Source: Sphingomonadales bacterium
Lineage (GTDB): Bacteria; Pseudomonadota; Alphaproteobacteria; Sphingomonadales; Sphingomonadaceae
DNA length: 64,000 bases
Reading direction: 5' to 3'
Assembly (NCBI GenBank): GCA_028871475.1
Contig: JAGWMZ010000001.1
Coordinates: 248,001-312,000, forward strand
Of this stretch, positions 26,348 through 35,569 are shown in pieces. Below the pieces are notes generated by a model. That model was not told the DNA's origin. It saw only the letters and a list, made by a program, of their open reading frames with translations, and searched no databases. The position numbers and the translations under genes are program-made. Within the stretch, counting starts at the first letter, position 1, and each line of letters starts with the position of its first letter.

Positions 26348-28951
26348 TTACTCCGCCGCCACCTTCTTCACCGCGGCCTTCTTGGCCGCAGGCTTCTTGG
26401 CGGGCGCCTTCTTCTTCGCCGGAGCCTTGGCCTCCTCGCCATCGGCCTTCTTGGCTGCAGGCTTTTTGGCGGCGGCCTTCCTGGCCGGCTTCTTGCCCTT
26501 CGCCGGGCCCTTTGCCGCGCGCTCATCAATCAGCACGACGGCCTCTTCCAGCGTCAGTTCGGCAGGGTCCTTGGCCTTGGGCAGGGTGGCGTTGGTGGTG
26601 CCGTCGGTCACATAGGGGCCAAAGCGCCCCGCCATCAGCTTGATCTCGCCCCCGCTGGTGGGGTGCGCGCCAAAGACCTTCAGCGGCTCGGCGGCCTGGC
26701 GGCTGCGCGCGCCACCTGCGGCGGCTTCGGCCAGCTTGGTCACAGCCATGTTCATGCCGGTGTCAAACACCTCGGCCGTACTGCGCAGGCGGGCGTATTT
26801 GCCGTTATGCGCCAGATAGGGGCCATAGCGCCCGATGCTGGCAGTGATCGGTTCGCCCGTTTCGGGGTGAGGGCCGATGGTGCGCGGCAGGCTGAGCAGT
26901 TTGGAAGCCCAGTCCAGCGTCAGCTCACCAACATCCTTGGGGATGCTGGCGCGCTTCTTTTCGCCGTCCACTTCCATCTGGATATAGGCGCCAAAGCGGC
27001 CATTGTGGCGGGTGATCGGCTGGCCGGTGACCGGGTCGATGCCGATCTCGCCTTCCTCGCCCTGATCCTGCGCGCCGCCGGGCTGGGCGAATTTGCGGGT
27101 GAACTTGCATTCCGGATAGTTCGAGCAGGCGATGAAAGCGCCATAACGCCCGCCGCGCAGCGACAACCGCCCGGCATGGCAATTGGGGCATTCGCGCGGG
27201 TCGCTGCCATCCTCCTTGGGCGGGAAGAGGTAATCGCTCAAAAATTCGTCCAGCGCCTCGGTGACTTCGGAAGGCTTCTTCTCCATCACCTCGTCGGACT
27301 TGGGCTTGAAATCGCGCCAGAAGGCTTCGAGCAAGCCCTTCCATGCCATGCGCCCGCCCGAGACGTCGTCCAGCTCCTCTTCCATACCGGCAGTGAAGTC
27401 ATAGCCGACATAGCGGGGGAAGAAGCGTTCGAGGAAGGATGTGAGCAGTCGCCCGGTTTCCTCTGCGAAGAAACGGTTTTTCTCGGCGCGCACATAGGCG
27501 CGGTCCTTGAGCACCTGAAGCGTTGCCGCATAGGTCGAGGGGCGGCCGATGCCCAGTTCCTCCAGCCGCTTGACCAGCGAAGCTTCGGAATAGCGCGGCG
27601 GCGGCTGGGTAAAGTGCTGGGTCGCATCGACCTTTTCCTTCACCGGCAGGTCGCCCTTGTTCATCTGGGGCAACAGGCCGCTTTCCTCGTCATCATCCTT
27701 CTGGTCGCGGCTTTCATCATACACGGCCATGAAGCCGGGGAACTTCACCACCTGCCCGGTGGCGCGCAGCTCATGCTGGCCGGTGCCGTCGCGCAAAGTG
27801 ATGGTGGTGCGCTCCATCTGGGCGCTCGCCATCTGGCTGGCCAGAGCGCGCTTCCAGATCAGGTCATAGAGGCGCGCCTCATCGCCGCTGCCATAGGTGT
27901 TGCGGCTGAAATCAGTGGGGCGGATCGCCTCATGCGCTTCCTGAGCGTTCTTGGCCTTCGTCTCGTAATGACGGGGTTTTTCCGGGCAGAAATGGCCAGA
28001 GAAACGCTCGGTAATCTCCTTGCGCGCCGCATCGATGGCACTGGGGTCCATCTGCACGCCATCGGTACGCATATAGGTGATGGCGCCCGCCTCATACAGC
28101 GTCTGGGCCACCCGCATCGTGTGCATGGCCGAGAAGCCAAGCTTGCGAGCGGCCTCCTGCTGCAAGGTCGAGGTGGTGAAGGGCGGGTAGGGATTGCGGC
28201 GGGCCGGCTTGGTTTCCACCTCCTCCACGCGGAAGGCGCCCTGCTCGACCGCCTGCTTGGCGCGGTTGGCAATGCCTTCCTCGCCAAGGCTCAGCTTCTC
28301 CAGCTTCTTGCCCTCGAACTTGACCAGACGCGCCGGAAACTGCGTGCCATCCTGCAAGAGGCTGGCCACGACCTGCCAATATTCCTGCGGCTTGAAGGTC
28401 TCGATCTCGCGCTCACGCTCCACGATCAGACGCAGCGCCACCGATTGCACGCGCCCGGCCGATTTCGCGCCGGGCAGCTTGCGCCACAACACCGGCGACA
28501 GGGTGAAACCGAAAAGGTAATCCAGCGCGCGCCGCGCCAGATAGGCGTCGATCAGATCCTGATCGAGCTCGCGCGGATGCTTCATCGCCGTGGTGACGGC
28601 ATCCTTGGTGATGGCGTTGAAGGTGACGCGCTCGACCTCCTTGGGCAGGGCACGGCGCTTTTTCAGCAATTCGCGTACATGCCAGCTGATCGCCTCGCCT
28701 TCGCGATCAGGGTCAGTCGCGAGGATCAGACGGTCGGCCTGCTTGGCCATGTCGGTGATCTCGCGCACCCGGTTCTGCTTGTCGCCATACAGCTCCCAGT
28801 CCATCTCGAACCCCTCGTCGGGGCGGACCGAGCCATCCTTGGGCGGCAGATCGCGGATGTGGCCATAGGAGGCCAGGACCTTGTAATCCTTGCCCAGATA
28901 CTTCTCGATGGTCTTGGCCTTGGCCGGGGATTCAACGATGACAAGCTGCAT
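26348..28951 (-). CDS. topA: DNA topoisomerase I
   Basis: Type IA topoisomerase that relaxes negative supercoils. The 867-residue protein has a TOPRIM domain (LVIVESPAKAKTIEKYLG, then ILATDPDREGEAISWH with the metal-binding DxDxE), the active-site Tyr in GAITYMRTDG at about residue 293 and a four-cysteine zinc ribbon (CPNC...CSNYPEC) near residue 610. Topo_C_Rpt-like repeats (GRFGAY/GRYGPY) follow, and a Lys/Ala-rich tail of about 50 residues ends the protein, likely a nonspecific DNA clamp as in other actinobacterial and alphaproteobacterial TopA proteins. The ATG at 28951 matches homologues; a TTG five codons earlier has no better ribosome binding site. Confidence 0.96.
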   Translation of the reverse strand: MQLVIVESPAKAKTIEKYLGKDYKVLASYGHIRDLPPKDGSVRPDEGFEMDWELYGDKQNRVREITDMAKQADRLILATDPDREGEAISWHVRELLKKRRALPKEVERVTFNAITKDAVTTAMKHPRELDQDLIDAYLARRALDYLFGFTLSPVLWRKLPGAKSAGRVQSVALRLIVEREREIETFKPQEYWQVVASLLQDGTQFPARLVKFEGKKLEKLSLGEEGIANRAKQAVEQGAFRVEEVETKPARRNPYPPFTTSTLQQEAARKLGFSAMHTMRVAQTLYEAGAITYMRTDGVQMDPSAIDAARKEITERFSGHFCPEKPRHYETKAKNAQEAHEAIRPTDFSRNTYGSGDEARLYDLIWKRALASQMASAQMERTTITLRDGTGQHELRATGQVVKFPGFMAVYDESRDQKDDDEESGLLPQMNKGDLPVKEKVDATQHFTQPPPRYSEASLVKRLEELGIGRPSTYAATLQVLKDRAYVRAEKNRFFAEETGRLLTSFLERFFPRYVGYDFTAGMEEELDDVSGGRMAWKGLLEAFWRDFKPKSDEVMEKKPSEVTEALDEFLSDYLFPPKEDGSDPRECPNCHAGRLSLRGGRYGAFIACSNYPECKFTRKFAQPGGAQDQGEEGEIGIDPVTGQPITRHNGRFGAYIQMEVDGEKKRASIPKDVGELTLDWASKLLSLPRTIGPHPETGEPITASIGRYGPYLAHNGKYARLRSTAEVFDTGMNMAVTKLAEAAAGGARSRQAAEPLKVFGAHPTSGGEIKLMAGRFGPYVTDGTTNATLPKAKDPAELTLEEAVVLIDERAAKGPAKGKKPARKAAAKKPAAKKADGEEAKAPAKKKAPAKKPAAKKAAVKKVAAE

Positions 28952-29053
28952 TGGAGACCGTTTCAAACTTTTTCTACGCGTACACGCACGAGGGTGGTTC
29001 GCCGCGCCTCTGCCGTCAAGAGGGTGTGCAGGGCCGACATCAGGCTGTTCTGG

Positions 29054-30268
29054 CTAGGGCATGCGGCTGACCCGGCCACCGGCATGGCGCATCAGCGTGC
29101 CGTCCAGCTCCATGTCGGTCAGCACGGCCTGTACCTGCGCGGTGGAGGCGCCGCTCTGGCGGATAAGTTCGTCCACCCCCACCGGGGCTGCCCCCAGCAG
29201 GCCATCAATCACCGCCGAAAGCTCCTGAGCGGCCATCTCCGTCGCAAGCGGGGCGGCCTGCAGCCCATTCTCCATCCTGGCGTGCAACGCGTCTGACAGC
29301 GGCTCAAACGGCGCCTGCACGGCATGAGCCGCCGACCGGAACTGCGACCGCGCCGCGCCGTCAAAGCCGGTGATGAGTTCGAGCACATCCTCGGCCCCCT
29401 GCACCAGCACCGCGCCCTCACGGATCATCGCGTTGCAGCCATGCGAACGCGGGTCGAGCGGCGAGCCGGGCACCGCCATCACCTCGCGCCCATACTCCCC
29501 CGCCAACCGCGCAGTAATGAGCGAGCCGGATTTGAGCGCCGCCTCAACCACCACCGTACCCAGCGACAGCGCAGCGATGATGCGGTTGCGCGCGGGGAAA
29601 TGGCGCTGGGTCGGCTCGGTGCCCGGCGGCATTTCGCTGATGATCAGGCCATGCTCGGCGATCCGCTCCTGCAGTGCTGAATGTTCAGGCGGATAGGCCA
29701 CATCGATGCCCCCGGCGATCACCGCCACCGTGCCCGCGCCACCGCCAGCCGCCAAGGCGCCTTCATGCGCCGCGCCATCCACCCCGCGCGCCAGACCCGA
29801 AACGACCGCGCTGCCCCGCGCGGCCAGATCATGCGCCAGAGCCCGCGCGATCTGCCGCGCGCCGGCCGAGGCATTGCGCGCGCCCACCACGGCAACGGGC
29901 GCGCGCTGCGCGACAGCCATGTCACCGCGCACGACCAACAGCGGCGGCGCATCCTCGACCAGCGCGAGAAGCGGCGGATAATCAGGCGAATCGTGAAAGA
30001 CATAGCGCCCGCCCGCCGCACGCACCGCCAGCATTTCCGTTTCGGCGCTGTCGCGCCCATAAGACTGATAGGGCCCCGCCCCTCGCGCCAGCCGCAAACG
30101 GCCCTGCGCCGCCAGTTCGGGCAAAGCCTCCAGCGCCGCGCTGGCCGAGCCGAAACGCGCGAGCAAGTGATGAAACGTCGCCGGGCCGATGCCGGGCGAG
30201 CGGATCAGCCGGATGCGCGCCACCCCTTCCTCTCGCGTCAATCCGCTGGAAGGGGGTGAGCGCGTCAC
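29054..30268 (-). CDS. dprA: DNA processing protein DprA
   Basis: Loads RecA onto incoming single-stranded DNA during transformation and protects it. The 404-residue protein has an N-terminal HhH/SAM-like part (LIRSPGIGPATFHHLLARFG), a Rossmann-like domain with VAVVGARNASAGARQIA, SGLARGVDGAAHEGAL, the GGIDVAYPPEH loop and FPARNRIIAALS, and a C-terminal winged helix (VDELIRQSGASTAQVQAVL). GTG start at 30268, directly after the plsY stop, with GAGGG upstream. The plsY-dprA-topA order on this strand is common in alphaproteobacteria. Confidence 0.95.
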   Translation of the reverse strand: MTRSPPSSGLTREEGVARIRLIRSPGIGPATFHHLLARFGSASAALEALPELAAQGRLRLARGAGPYQSYGRDSAETEMLAVRAAGGRYVFHDSPDYPPLLALVEDAPPLLVVRGDMAVAQRAPVAVVGARNASAGARQIARALAHDLAARGSAVVSGLARGVDGAAHEGALAAGGGAGTVAVIAGGIDVAYPPEHSALQERIAEHGLIISEMPPGTEPTQRHFPARNRIIAALSLGTVVVEAALKSGSLITARLAGEYGREVMAVPGSPLDPRSHGCNAMIREGAVLVQGAEDVLELITGFDGAARSQFRSAAHAVQAPFEPLSDALHARMENGLQAAPLATEMAAQELSAVIDGLLGAAPVGVDELIRQSGASTAQVQAVLTDMELDGTLMRHAGGRVSRMP

Positions 30269-30898
30269 TCAACCCTCGCCCTGACCGGCCTTGCGGCCCA
30301 CGCGCGGCTCGGTGCCCGCGATCAGCCGGGCGATGTTCTGATGATGGCATGCCACCACCAGCAAGGCCAGCGCGGCCAGCACCGGCACCATCGCGCCATG
30401 GCCCAGCGCCAGCGCCGCCACCGGCGCGGCGATGGCGGCGCTCATGCCGCCCACCGAGGAAATCTTTGTCAGCCTGGCTGCCAGCGCCCAGACGAGGGCG
30501 CTCGCCAGCCCCACCGGCCAGGCCAGGCCCAGCGCCACGCCCAGCATGGTCGCCACGCCCTTGCCCCCGCGAAAGCCCAGCCAGACGGGAAAGCAATGGC
30601 CCACCATCGCCCCGGCAGCCGCCATCAGCGGCGCGGCGCTCCACAGGCCATTGTCGCCCCACAATGCACGCGCCAGCACCACCGCCACCACGCCCTTGCC
30701 CATGTCGAGCAGCAGCGTCGCCGCCGCCAACCCCTTGCGGCCCGTGCGCAACACATTGGTCGCGCCGATGTTGCCCGAGCCGATCTGGCGCAGATCACCC
30801 GCGCCCATCACTCGCGTCAGGATCAGGCCAAAAGGGATCGCCCCCAGCAGATAGCCCAGCCCCAGCGCTCCCCACAGCGCCCAGCCGGCCCCTGACAT
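30269..30898 (-). CDS. plsY: Acyl-phosphate:glycerol-3-phosphate acyltransferase PlsY
   Basis: Inner-membrane enzyme transferring the acyl group from acyl-phosphate to glycerol-3-phosphate, the first step of phospholipid synthesis. The 209-residue protein has several membrane helices and the three PlsY cytoplasmic motifs: GSGNIGATNVLRTGRKG, GHCFPVWLGFRGGKGVAT and the HHQNIARLIAGTEPRVG tail. The ATG at 30896-30898 fits the family N-terminus (LGYLLGAIPFGLI). It abuts dprA and is divergent from murI. Confidence 0.96.
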   Translation of the reverse strand: MSGAGWALWGALGLGYLLGAIPFGLILTRVMGAGDLRQIGSGNIGATNVLRTGRKGLAAATLLLDMGKGVVAVVLARALWGDNGLWSAAPLMAAAGAMVGHCFPVWLGFRGGKGVATMLGVALGLAWPVGLASALVWALAARLTKISSVGGMSAAIAAPVAALALGHGAMVPVLAALALLVVACHHQNIARLIAGTEPRVGRKAGQGEG

Positions 30899-31078
30899 CC
30901 CCGCCAATCCTGTCGAACCCACCTGAAACAACCTTTCACCCTTGCACCTTTGTCGCGGCCCATGCCGCAGCGCCTGATCGGCGCGCCTTCTAGCCGTGCC
31001 AGGGCGCGACAGGAAAGCCCTGTCTTTGCATTTTGTCCGCCGCCGCTCTAGAAGCCTGGCCGGATCGCAAGCGGCGCC

Positions 31079-32008
31079 ATGCCGCCCCCCGCCGGAGTGC
31101 GCCCTGCCGTGAACCTTGCCGCCCAGTCCCTGACCATCCCAACGCAGGCAGGCCCTACGCCGGCAGCCCCCACACCGGCAGACCCCACGCCGGCAGACCC
31201 CGCGATGGCAGGGCAGATCGACCCGGCAGCGCCGGTGCTGATGTTCGATTCGGGTGTAGGCGGGCTGACCGTGCTCGATGCGCTGCGCCAAGCCCTGCCC
31301 GAATGCCCGGTCATCTATGCCGCCGATCTGGCCGGCCTGCCCTATGGCGAAAAAAGCGAGGCGCAGATCGCCGCGCGCGTCTCGGGCCTGCTGGGCCGGA
31401 TGACCGAGCGGTTCAAGCCGCGTCTGGTCTGCATTGCCTGCAACACGGCCTCCACCATCGCATTGGCCAGCGTGCGCGAGGTGCTGGAGGTGCCCATCGT
31501 CGGCACCGTGCCTGCGATCAAGCCGGCGGCCGCCATGACGCGCAGCGGCACCATCGGCCTGCTGGGCACGGCCGCCACCATCCGCCAGACCTATGTCGAC
31601 CGACTGGAAGCGGAATTCGCCAGCGACAAGATCCTGCTGCGTTATGGCGCGGGCGAACTGGTCAGCGCGGCGGAAGCCAAGCTGCGCGGGCACAAGGTGG
31701 ACATGGCCGTGGTCGAGCGCGCGGTCGATGGACTGCGCCGCCAGCCCGGTGGCGAGGCGATGGACACGGTGGTGCTGGCCTGCACCCATTTCCCGCTGCT
31801 CACCGAGGAACTGGCGCAGGTGCTGGGCCCGGATGTGCGTTTCATCGATGGCGCGGCGGGCATTGCCCGGCGGATCGCCAGCCTGACACAGGGGCAGGGC
31901 TTTGCCCGCGCCCAACCTGATGTCGCGCTGTTCACTGGCGATGCCGACACCGGTGATCTGGCCCCGGCGCTTGGCCAGCGCGGCCTTGCCAGCGCGGCGC
32001 GGTTCTGA
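31079..32008 (+). CDS. murI: Glutamate racemase with a repeat-bearing N-terminus
   Basis: Interconverts L- and D-glutamate for peptidoglycan. Core motifs: VLMFDSGVGGLTVLDAL, the first catalytic Cys in CIACNTAST (about residue 121) and the second in ACTHFPLLTEEL (about 235). The core starts near residue 52; most MurI proteins begin directly at that motif. The preceding residues include four to five degenerate copies of a PTPAD-like pentapeptide encoded by 15-bp DNA repeats. An ATG at 31205 would give a protein without the repeats, but neither start has a strong ribosome binding site. Divergent from plsY. Confidence 0.93.
   Translation: MPPPAGVRPAVNLAAQSLTIPTQAGPTPAAPTPADPTPADPAMAGQIDPAAPVLMFDSGVGGLTVLDALRQALPECPVIYAADLAGLPYGEKSEAQIAARVSGLLGRMTERFKPRLVCIACNTASTIALASVREVLEVPIVGTVPAIKPAAAMTRSGTIGLLGTAATIRQTYVDRLEAEFASDKILLRYGAGELVSAAEAKLRGHKVDMAVVERAVDGLRRQPGGEAMDTVVLACTHFPLLTEELAQVLGPDVRFIDGAAGIARRIASLTQGQGFARAQPDVALFTGDADTGDLAPALGQRGLASAARF
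31136..31210 (+). repeat. Five imperfect 15-bp direct repeats in the 5' part of murI
   Basis: Tandem units of the form GACCCCACGCCGGCA. The third and fourth are the closest; the first and last are degenerate. They encode a Pro/Thr/Ala-rich stretch and probably vary in number between strains. Confidence 0.7.
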
Positions 32009-32197
32009 GTCGATGACCCCGTTCGGATCGCACTACGCGACAATCCGATACCCCCTTGCTACTGACATGATACCAAAGTGCTGTCATCATCCGCTTCGAT
32101 CAGTGTCTTTGATGCTGGTCATTTTACGGGTGGTGCTTTATGTGCCACGGGGAGGCAGCGCCCCTTCAAGAGGGCAGCCCAGCAGGATGATTGCCGC

Positions 32198-33412
32198 GTG
32201 AACTACGACCAGATCTTCGATGCCGCCATCCAGCGCCTTCACACCGAAGGGCGCTACCGCGTTTTCATCGACATCCTGCGTAACAAGGGTGCCTTTCCCA
32301 ACGCGCGCTGCTTTGCCGGGCACAATGGACCCAAGCCGATCACTGTCTGGTGCTCCAATGATTATCTCGCCATGGGGCAGCACCCCAAGGTGATCGCCGC
32401 CATGGAGGAAGCGCTGCACGATGTGGGCGCGGGCTCTGGCGGTACGCGCAACATTGGCGGCAACACGCATTACCATGTCGATCTGGAAGCCGAACTGGCC
32501 GACCTGCACGGCAAGGATGGCGCGCTGCTCTTCACCTCGGGCTATGTGAGCAATGAGGCGACGCTGGCCACGCTGGCCAAGATCCTGCCCGGCTGCGTCA
32601 TCTTCTCCGACGAGTTGAACCATGCCAGCATGATCGCCGGCATCCGCAATTCCGGCTGCGAAAAGAAGGTGTTCCGCCACAATGATCTGGCGCATCTTGA
32701 GGAATTGCTGGCCGAGACGGACCCTGCCCTGCCCCGGCTGATCGCCTTTGAAAGCGTCTATTCGATGGATGGCGACATCGCCCCCATCCACGACATCTGC
32801 GATCTGGCCGAAAAGTATAACGCGCTGACCTATATCGACGAGGTCCATGCCGTTGGCATGTATGGCCCGCGCGGCGGCGGCATCACCGATCGCGACAATG
32901 CCGCGCACCGCATCGACATCATCGAGGGCACGCTGGGCAAGGCCTTTGGCGTGATGGGCGGCTATATCGCGGCGGATACGCGCATCATCGATGTCATCCG
33001 CTCCTATGCGCCCGGTTTCATCTTCACGACCTCTCTGTCGCCGGTTCTGGTGGCTGGCGTGCTGGCCAGCGTGCGGCACCTGAAGTCCTCCAGCGTGGAG
33101 CGTGATGGCCAGCAGGCCGCCGCCGCCATGCTCAAGGCCATGTTCCGCGACTCGGGCCTGCCGGTGATGAACAGCACCACCCATATCGTGCCGCTGATGG
33201 TGGGCGACCCGGTGAAGGCCAAGAAGATCAGCGACATCCTGCTGGCCGAATATGGCGTCTATGTGCAGCCGATCAACTATCCCACCGTGCCGCGCGGCAC
33301 CGAGCGGCTGCGCTTCACCCCCGGCCCGGCGCATACCGAAGAGATGATGCGCGATCTCACCAAGGCTCTGGTGGAAATCTGGGACCGGATGGATCTCAAG
33401 CTGGCGGCTTAA
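32198..33412 (+). CDS. hemA: 5-aminolevulinate synthase
   Basis: PLP enzyme condensing glycine with succinyl-CoA to 5-aminolevulinate, the alphaproteobacterial (Shemin) entry to heme and tetrapyrroles. The 404-residue protein has the glycine-binding [35 protein letters not shown]-like [28 protein letters not shown] and the PLP lysine in [13 protein letters not shown] at about residue 248. The GTG at 32198 matches homologues ([10 protein letters not shown]); the frame is open 40 codons further up. The 189-bp gap before it probably holds its promoter. Succinyl-CoA could come partly from the scpA route in this same window. Confidence 0.97.
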   Translation: MNYDQIFDAAIQRLHTEGRYRVFIDILRNKGAFPNARCFAGHNGPKPITVWCSNDYLAMGQHPKVIAAMEEALHDVGAGSGGTRNIGGNTHYHVDLEAELADLHGKDGALLFTSGYVSNEATLATLAKILPGCVIFSDELNHASMIAGIRNSGCEKKVFRHNDLAHLEELLAETDPALPRLIAFESVYSMDGDIAPIHDICDLAEKYNALTYIDEVHAVGMYGPRGGGITDRDNAAHRIDIIEGTLGKAFGVMGGYIAADTRIIDVIRSYAPGFIFTTSLSPVLVAGVLASVRHLKSSSVERDGQQAAAAMLKAMFRDSGLPVMNSTTHIVPLMVGDPVKAKKISDILLAEYGVYVQPINYPTVPRGTERLRFTPGPAHTEEMMRDLTKALVEIWDRMDLKLAA

Positions 33413-33447
33413 TGGCCCTCGTATGTTTGCCTTCCCGCCTTCCATCG

Positions 33448-33528
33448 TCACAGATGATGCGTGCACAAGGCAAGCAGCAGGATCAGCGGCACCGGAACGC
33501 CGATAAACCAGAGAATGGCAGAACGCAT
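33448..33528 (-). CDS. 26-residue hydrophobic peptide (small membrane protein)
   Basis: A tiny gene between hemA and lepA. The ATG at 33526-33528 is preceded by GGAGG with 5-nt spacing, among the best ribosome binding sites in the window. The product is a single membrane helix with the core ILWFIGVPVPLILLLAL and a polar end containing His-His. The VPVP centre resembles short peptides with an IPIP core that I recall from other alphaproteobacteria, but I cannot name a family. It lies 33 bp past the hemA stop on the opposite strand. Function unknown; too short for standard gene callers. Confidence 0.6.
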   Translation of the reverse strand: MRSAILWFIGVPVPLILLLALCTHHL

Positions 33529-33611
33529 GGCAACCTCCAGAACCCTGGCCGCTTGTGTGCGGCGCTGGGGTCCATGGAGCGCGTGGAACGCGATAAAGTT
33601 CCCGCCTGCCC

Positions 33612-35414
33612 TTATTCCTCGCCCATGCGCAGCGCAGCGATGAAGGCTTCCTGCGGGATCTGCACGCTGCCATATTCGCGCATCCGCTTCTTGCCTTCCT
33701 TCTGCTTGTCGAGCAGCTTCTTCTTGCGGCTGATGTCGCCGCCATAGCATTTGGCGGTCACATCCTTGCGCATGGCGGCGATGGTTTCGCGCGCGATCAC
33801 CTTGGCGCCAATGGCTGCCTGGATGGGGATCTTGAACAGGTGGCGGGGGATGAGGTCCTTCAGCCGCTCGCACAGCTGGCGGCCGCGCGGGTCGGCCTGC
33901 GAGCGGTGGACGATCATCGAGAGCGCATCGACCGGCTCGTTGTTGACGAGGATGTTCATCATCACGAGGTCACCCTCGCGCAGGCCGATCTGCTCATAGT
34001 CAAAGCTGGCGTAACCGCGCGAAATGCTCTTCAGCCGGTCGTAAAAGTCGAACACCACCTCGTTCAAAGGCAGCTCGTAATTCACCTGGGCGCGACCGCC
34101 GACATAGGTGAGGCCCGTCTGGATGCCGCGCCGGTCCTGACACAGCTTCAGGATACTGCCCAGATACTCGTCCGGCGTGTAGATGGTGGCCTTGATCCAG
34201 GGTTCTTCCATGGTCTCGATCTTCACCGGATCGGGCATGTCGGAGGGATTGTGCATCTCCTTCACCGTCCCGTCCTTCATGGTGATGCGATAGACCACCG
34301 AAGGCGCCGTGGTGATGAGGTCGAGGTCATATTCCCGGCTCAGGCGTTCCTGAATGATCTCCAGATGCAACAGGCCGAGGAAACCGCAGCGGAAACCGAA
34401 TCCAAGGGCGGCGCTGCTCTCCATCTCAAACGAGAACGAAGCATCGTTCAGGCGCAGCTTGCCAATGCTCTCGCGCAGCTTTTCAAAGTCGGCCGCATCC
34501 ACCGGAAACAGCCCGCAGAACACCACCGGCTGCACTTCCTTGTAGCCCGGCAGGGCCTCGGTCGCGCCGCCCTTTTGCGTGGTGATGGTGTCACCCACCT
34601 TGGCGGTTTCCACCTCCTTGATCTGCGCCGTGATGAAGCCGATCTCACCCGGCCCCAGTTCGGCCAGTTCCTCGCGCTTGGGCGTGAAGCAGCCCACCCG
34701 GTCGATCAGATGGTCGGTGCCGCCGGCCATGAACTTGACCTGCAGGCCCTTCCTGATGACGCCGTCGATCACGCGCACCAGAATGACGACGCCCAGATAA
34801 GGGTCATACCAGCTATCCACCAGCATCGCCTTCAGGGGCTTGGTACGGTCCCCCTGCGGTGCGGGGATTTTTTTCACCACCGCCTCAAGGATTTCCTCGA
34901 TGCCAATCCCGGCCTTGGCCGAGGCCAGCACGGCTTCCGACGCATCGAGACCGATCACTTCCTCGATCTCGGCCTTGACCTTCTCGGGCTCGGCGGCGGG
35001 CAGGTCAATCTTGTTGATGACGGGCACGATCTCATGATCATGCTCGATCGACTGATACACATTGGCCAGCGTCTGCGCTTCCACGCCCTGCGCCGCGTCC
35101 ACCACCAGCAGCGCACCCTCGCAGGCGGCAAGGCTGCGGCTCACCTCATAGGCAAAGTCCACATGGCCGGGCGTATCCATAAGGTTGAGTTCATAGGTCT
35201 CGCCATCATGCGCCTTGTAGTTCAGGCGCACGGTCTGCGCCTTGATGGTGATGCCGCGCTCCTTCTCGATGTCCATGTTGTCGAGCACCTGCTCGCTCAT
35301 TTCGCGCGCCTGCAGGCCGCCGGTGAACTGGATCAGCCGGTCCGCCAGTGTCGACTTGCCGTGGTCGATATGGGCGATGATGGAGAAATTGCGGATCTTG
35401 GCGAGGTCGGTCAT
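33612..35414 (-). CDS. lepA: Elongation factor 4 (LepA)
   Basis: Ribosome-bound GTPase that remobilises stalled or mistranslocated ribosomes and aids 30S assembly. The 599-residue protein has G1 [10 protein letters not shown]2 RGITIKAQ, G3 [13 protein letters not shown]4 [14 protein letters not shown]-like domains II, III and V, and the LepA-specific C-terminal domain ending in [20 protein letters not shown]. The ATG at 35414 follows the family start ([16 protein letters not shown]); an upstream in-frame start would add 16 unlikely residues. Confidence 0.97.
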   Translation of the reverse strand: MTDLAKIRNFSIIAHIDHGKSTLADRLIQFTGGLQAREMSEQVLDNMDIEKERGITIKAQTVRLNYKAHDGETYELNLMDTPGHVDFAYEVSRSLAACEGALLVVDAAQGVEAQTLANVYQSIEHDHEIVPVINKIDLPAAEPEKVKAEIEEVIGLDASEAVLASAKAGIGIEEILEAVVKKIPAPQGDRTKPLKAMLVDSWYDPYLGVVILVRVIDGVIRKGLQVKFMAGGTDHLIDRVGCFTPKREELAELGPGEIGFITAQIKEVETAKVGDTITTQKGGATEALPGYKEVQPVVFCGLFPVDAADFEKLRESIGKLRLNDASFSFEMESSAALGFGFRCGFLGLLHLEIIQERLSREYDLDLITTAPSVVYRITMKDGTVKEMHNPSDMPDPVKIETMEEPWIKATIYTPDEYLGSILKLCQDRRGIQTGLTYVGGRAQVNYELPLNEVVFDFYDRLKSISRGYASFDYEQIGLREGDLVMMNILVNNEPVDALSMIVHRSQADPRGRQLCERLKDLIPRHLFKIPIQAAIGAKVIARETIAAMRKDVTAKCYGGDISRKKKLLDKQKEGKKRMREYGSVQIPQEAFIAALRMGEE

Positions 35415-35569
35415 GGGTGTCTTTATCGCAGGAGTTCGTCGCGCCAGAGGCCCCGGGCGCATAAGTGCTGGCCGTTAGCAGTGGTTGGCCGCAATGTCAC
35501 GCGGGGGAAACAGGTGGCGGTCGATGCTCTCCCCGCCCTTGAGACTGCGTCTATTCATCCGTCGCAAGC

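Noticed and set aside
29674..30993. A 439-codon Pro/Arg/Ala-rich plus-strand frame opposite dprA and plsY
   Set aside because: Extreme composition, no domain, and fully antisense to well-defined genes.
32109..32122. FNR-like sequence TTGAT-GCTG-GTCAT upstream of hemA
   Set aside because: The left half fits, but the right half matches only three of five bases of ATCAA, too weak to claim oxygen control although hemA is FnrL-regulated in Rhodobacter.
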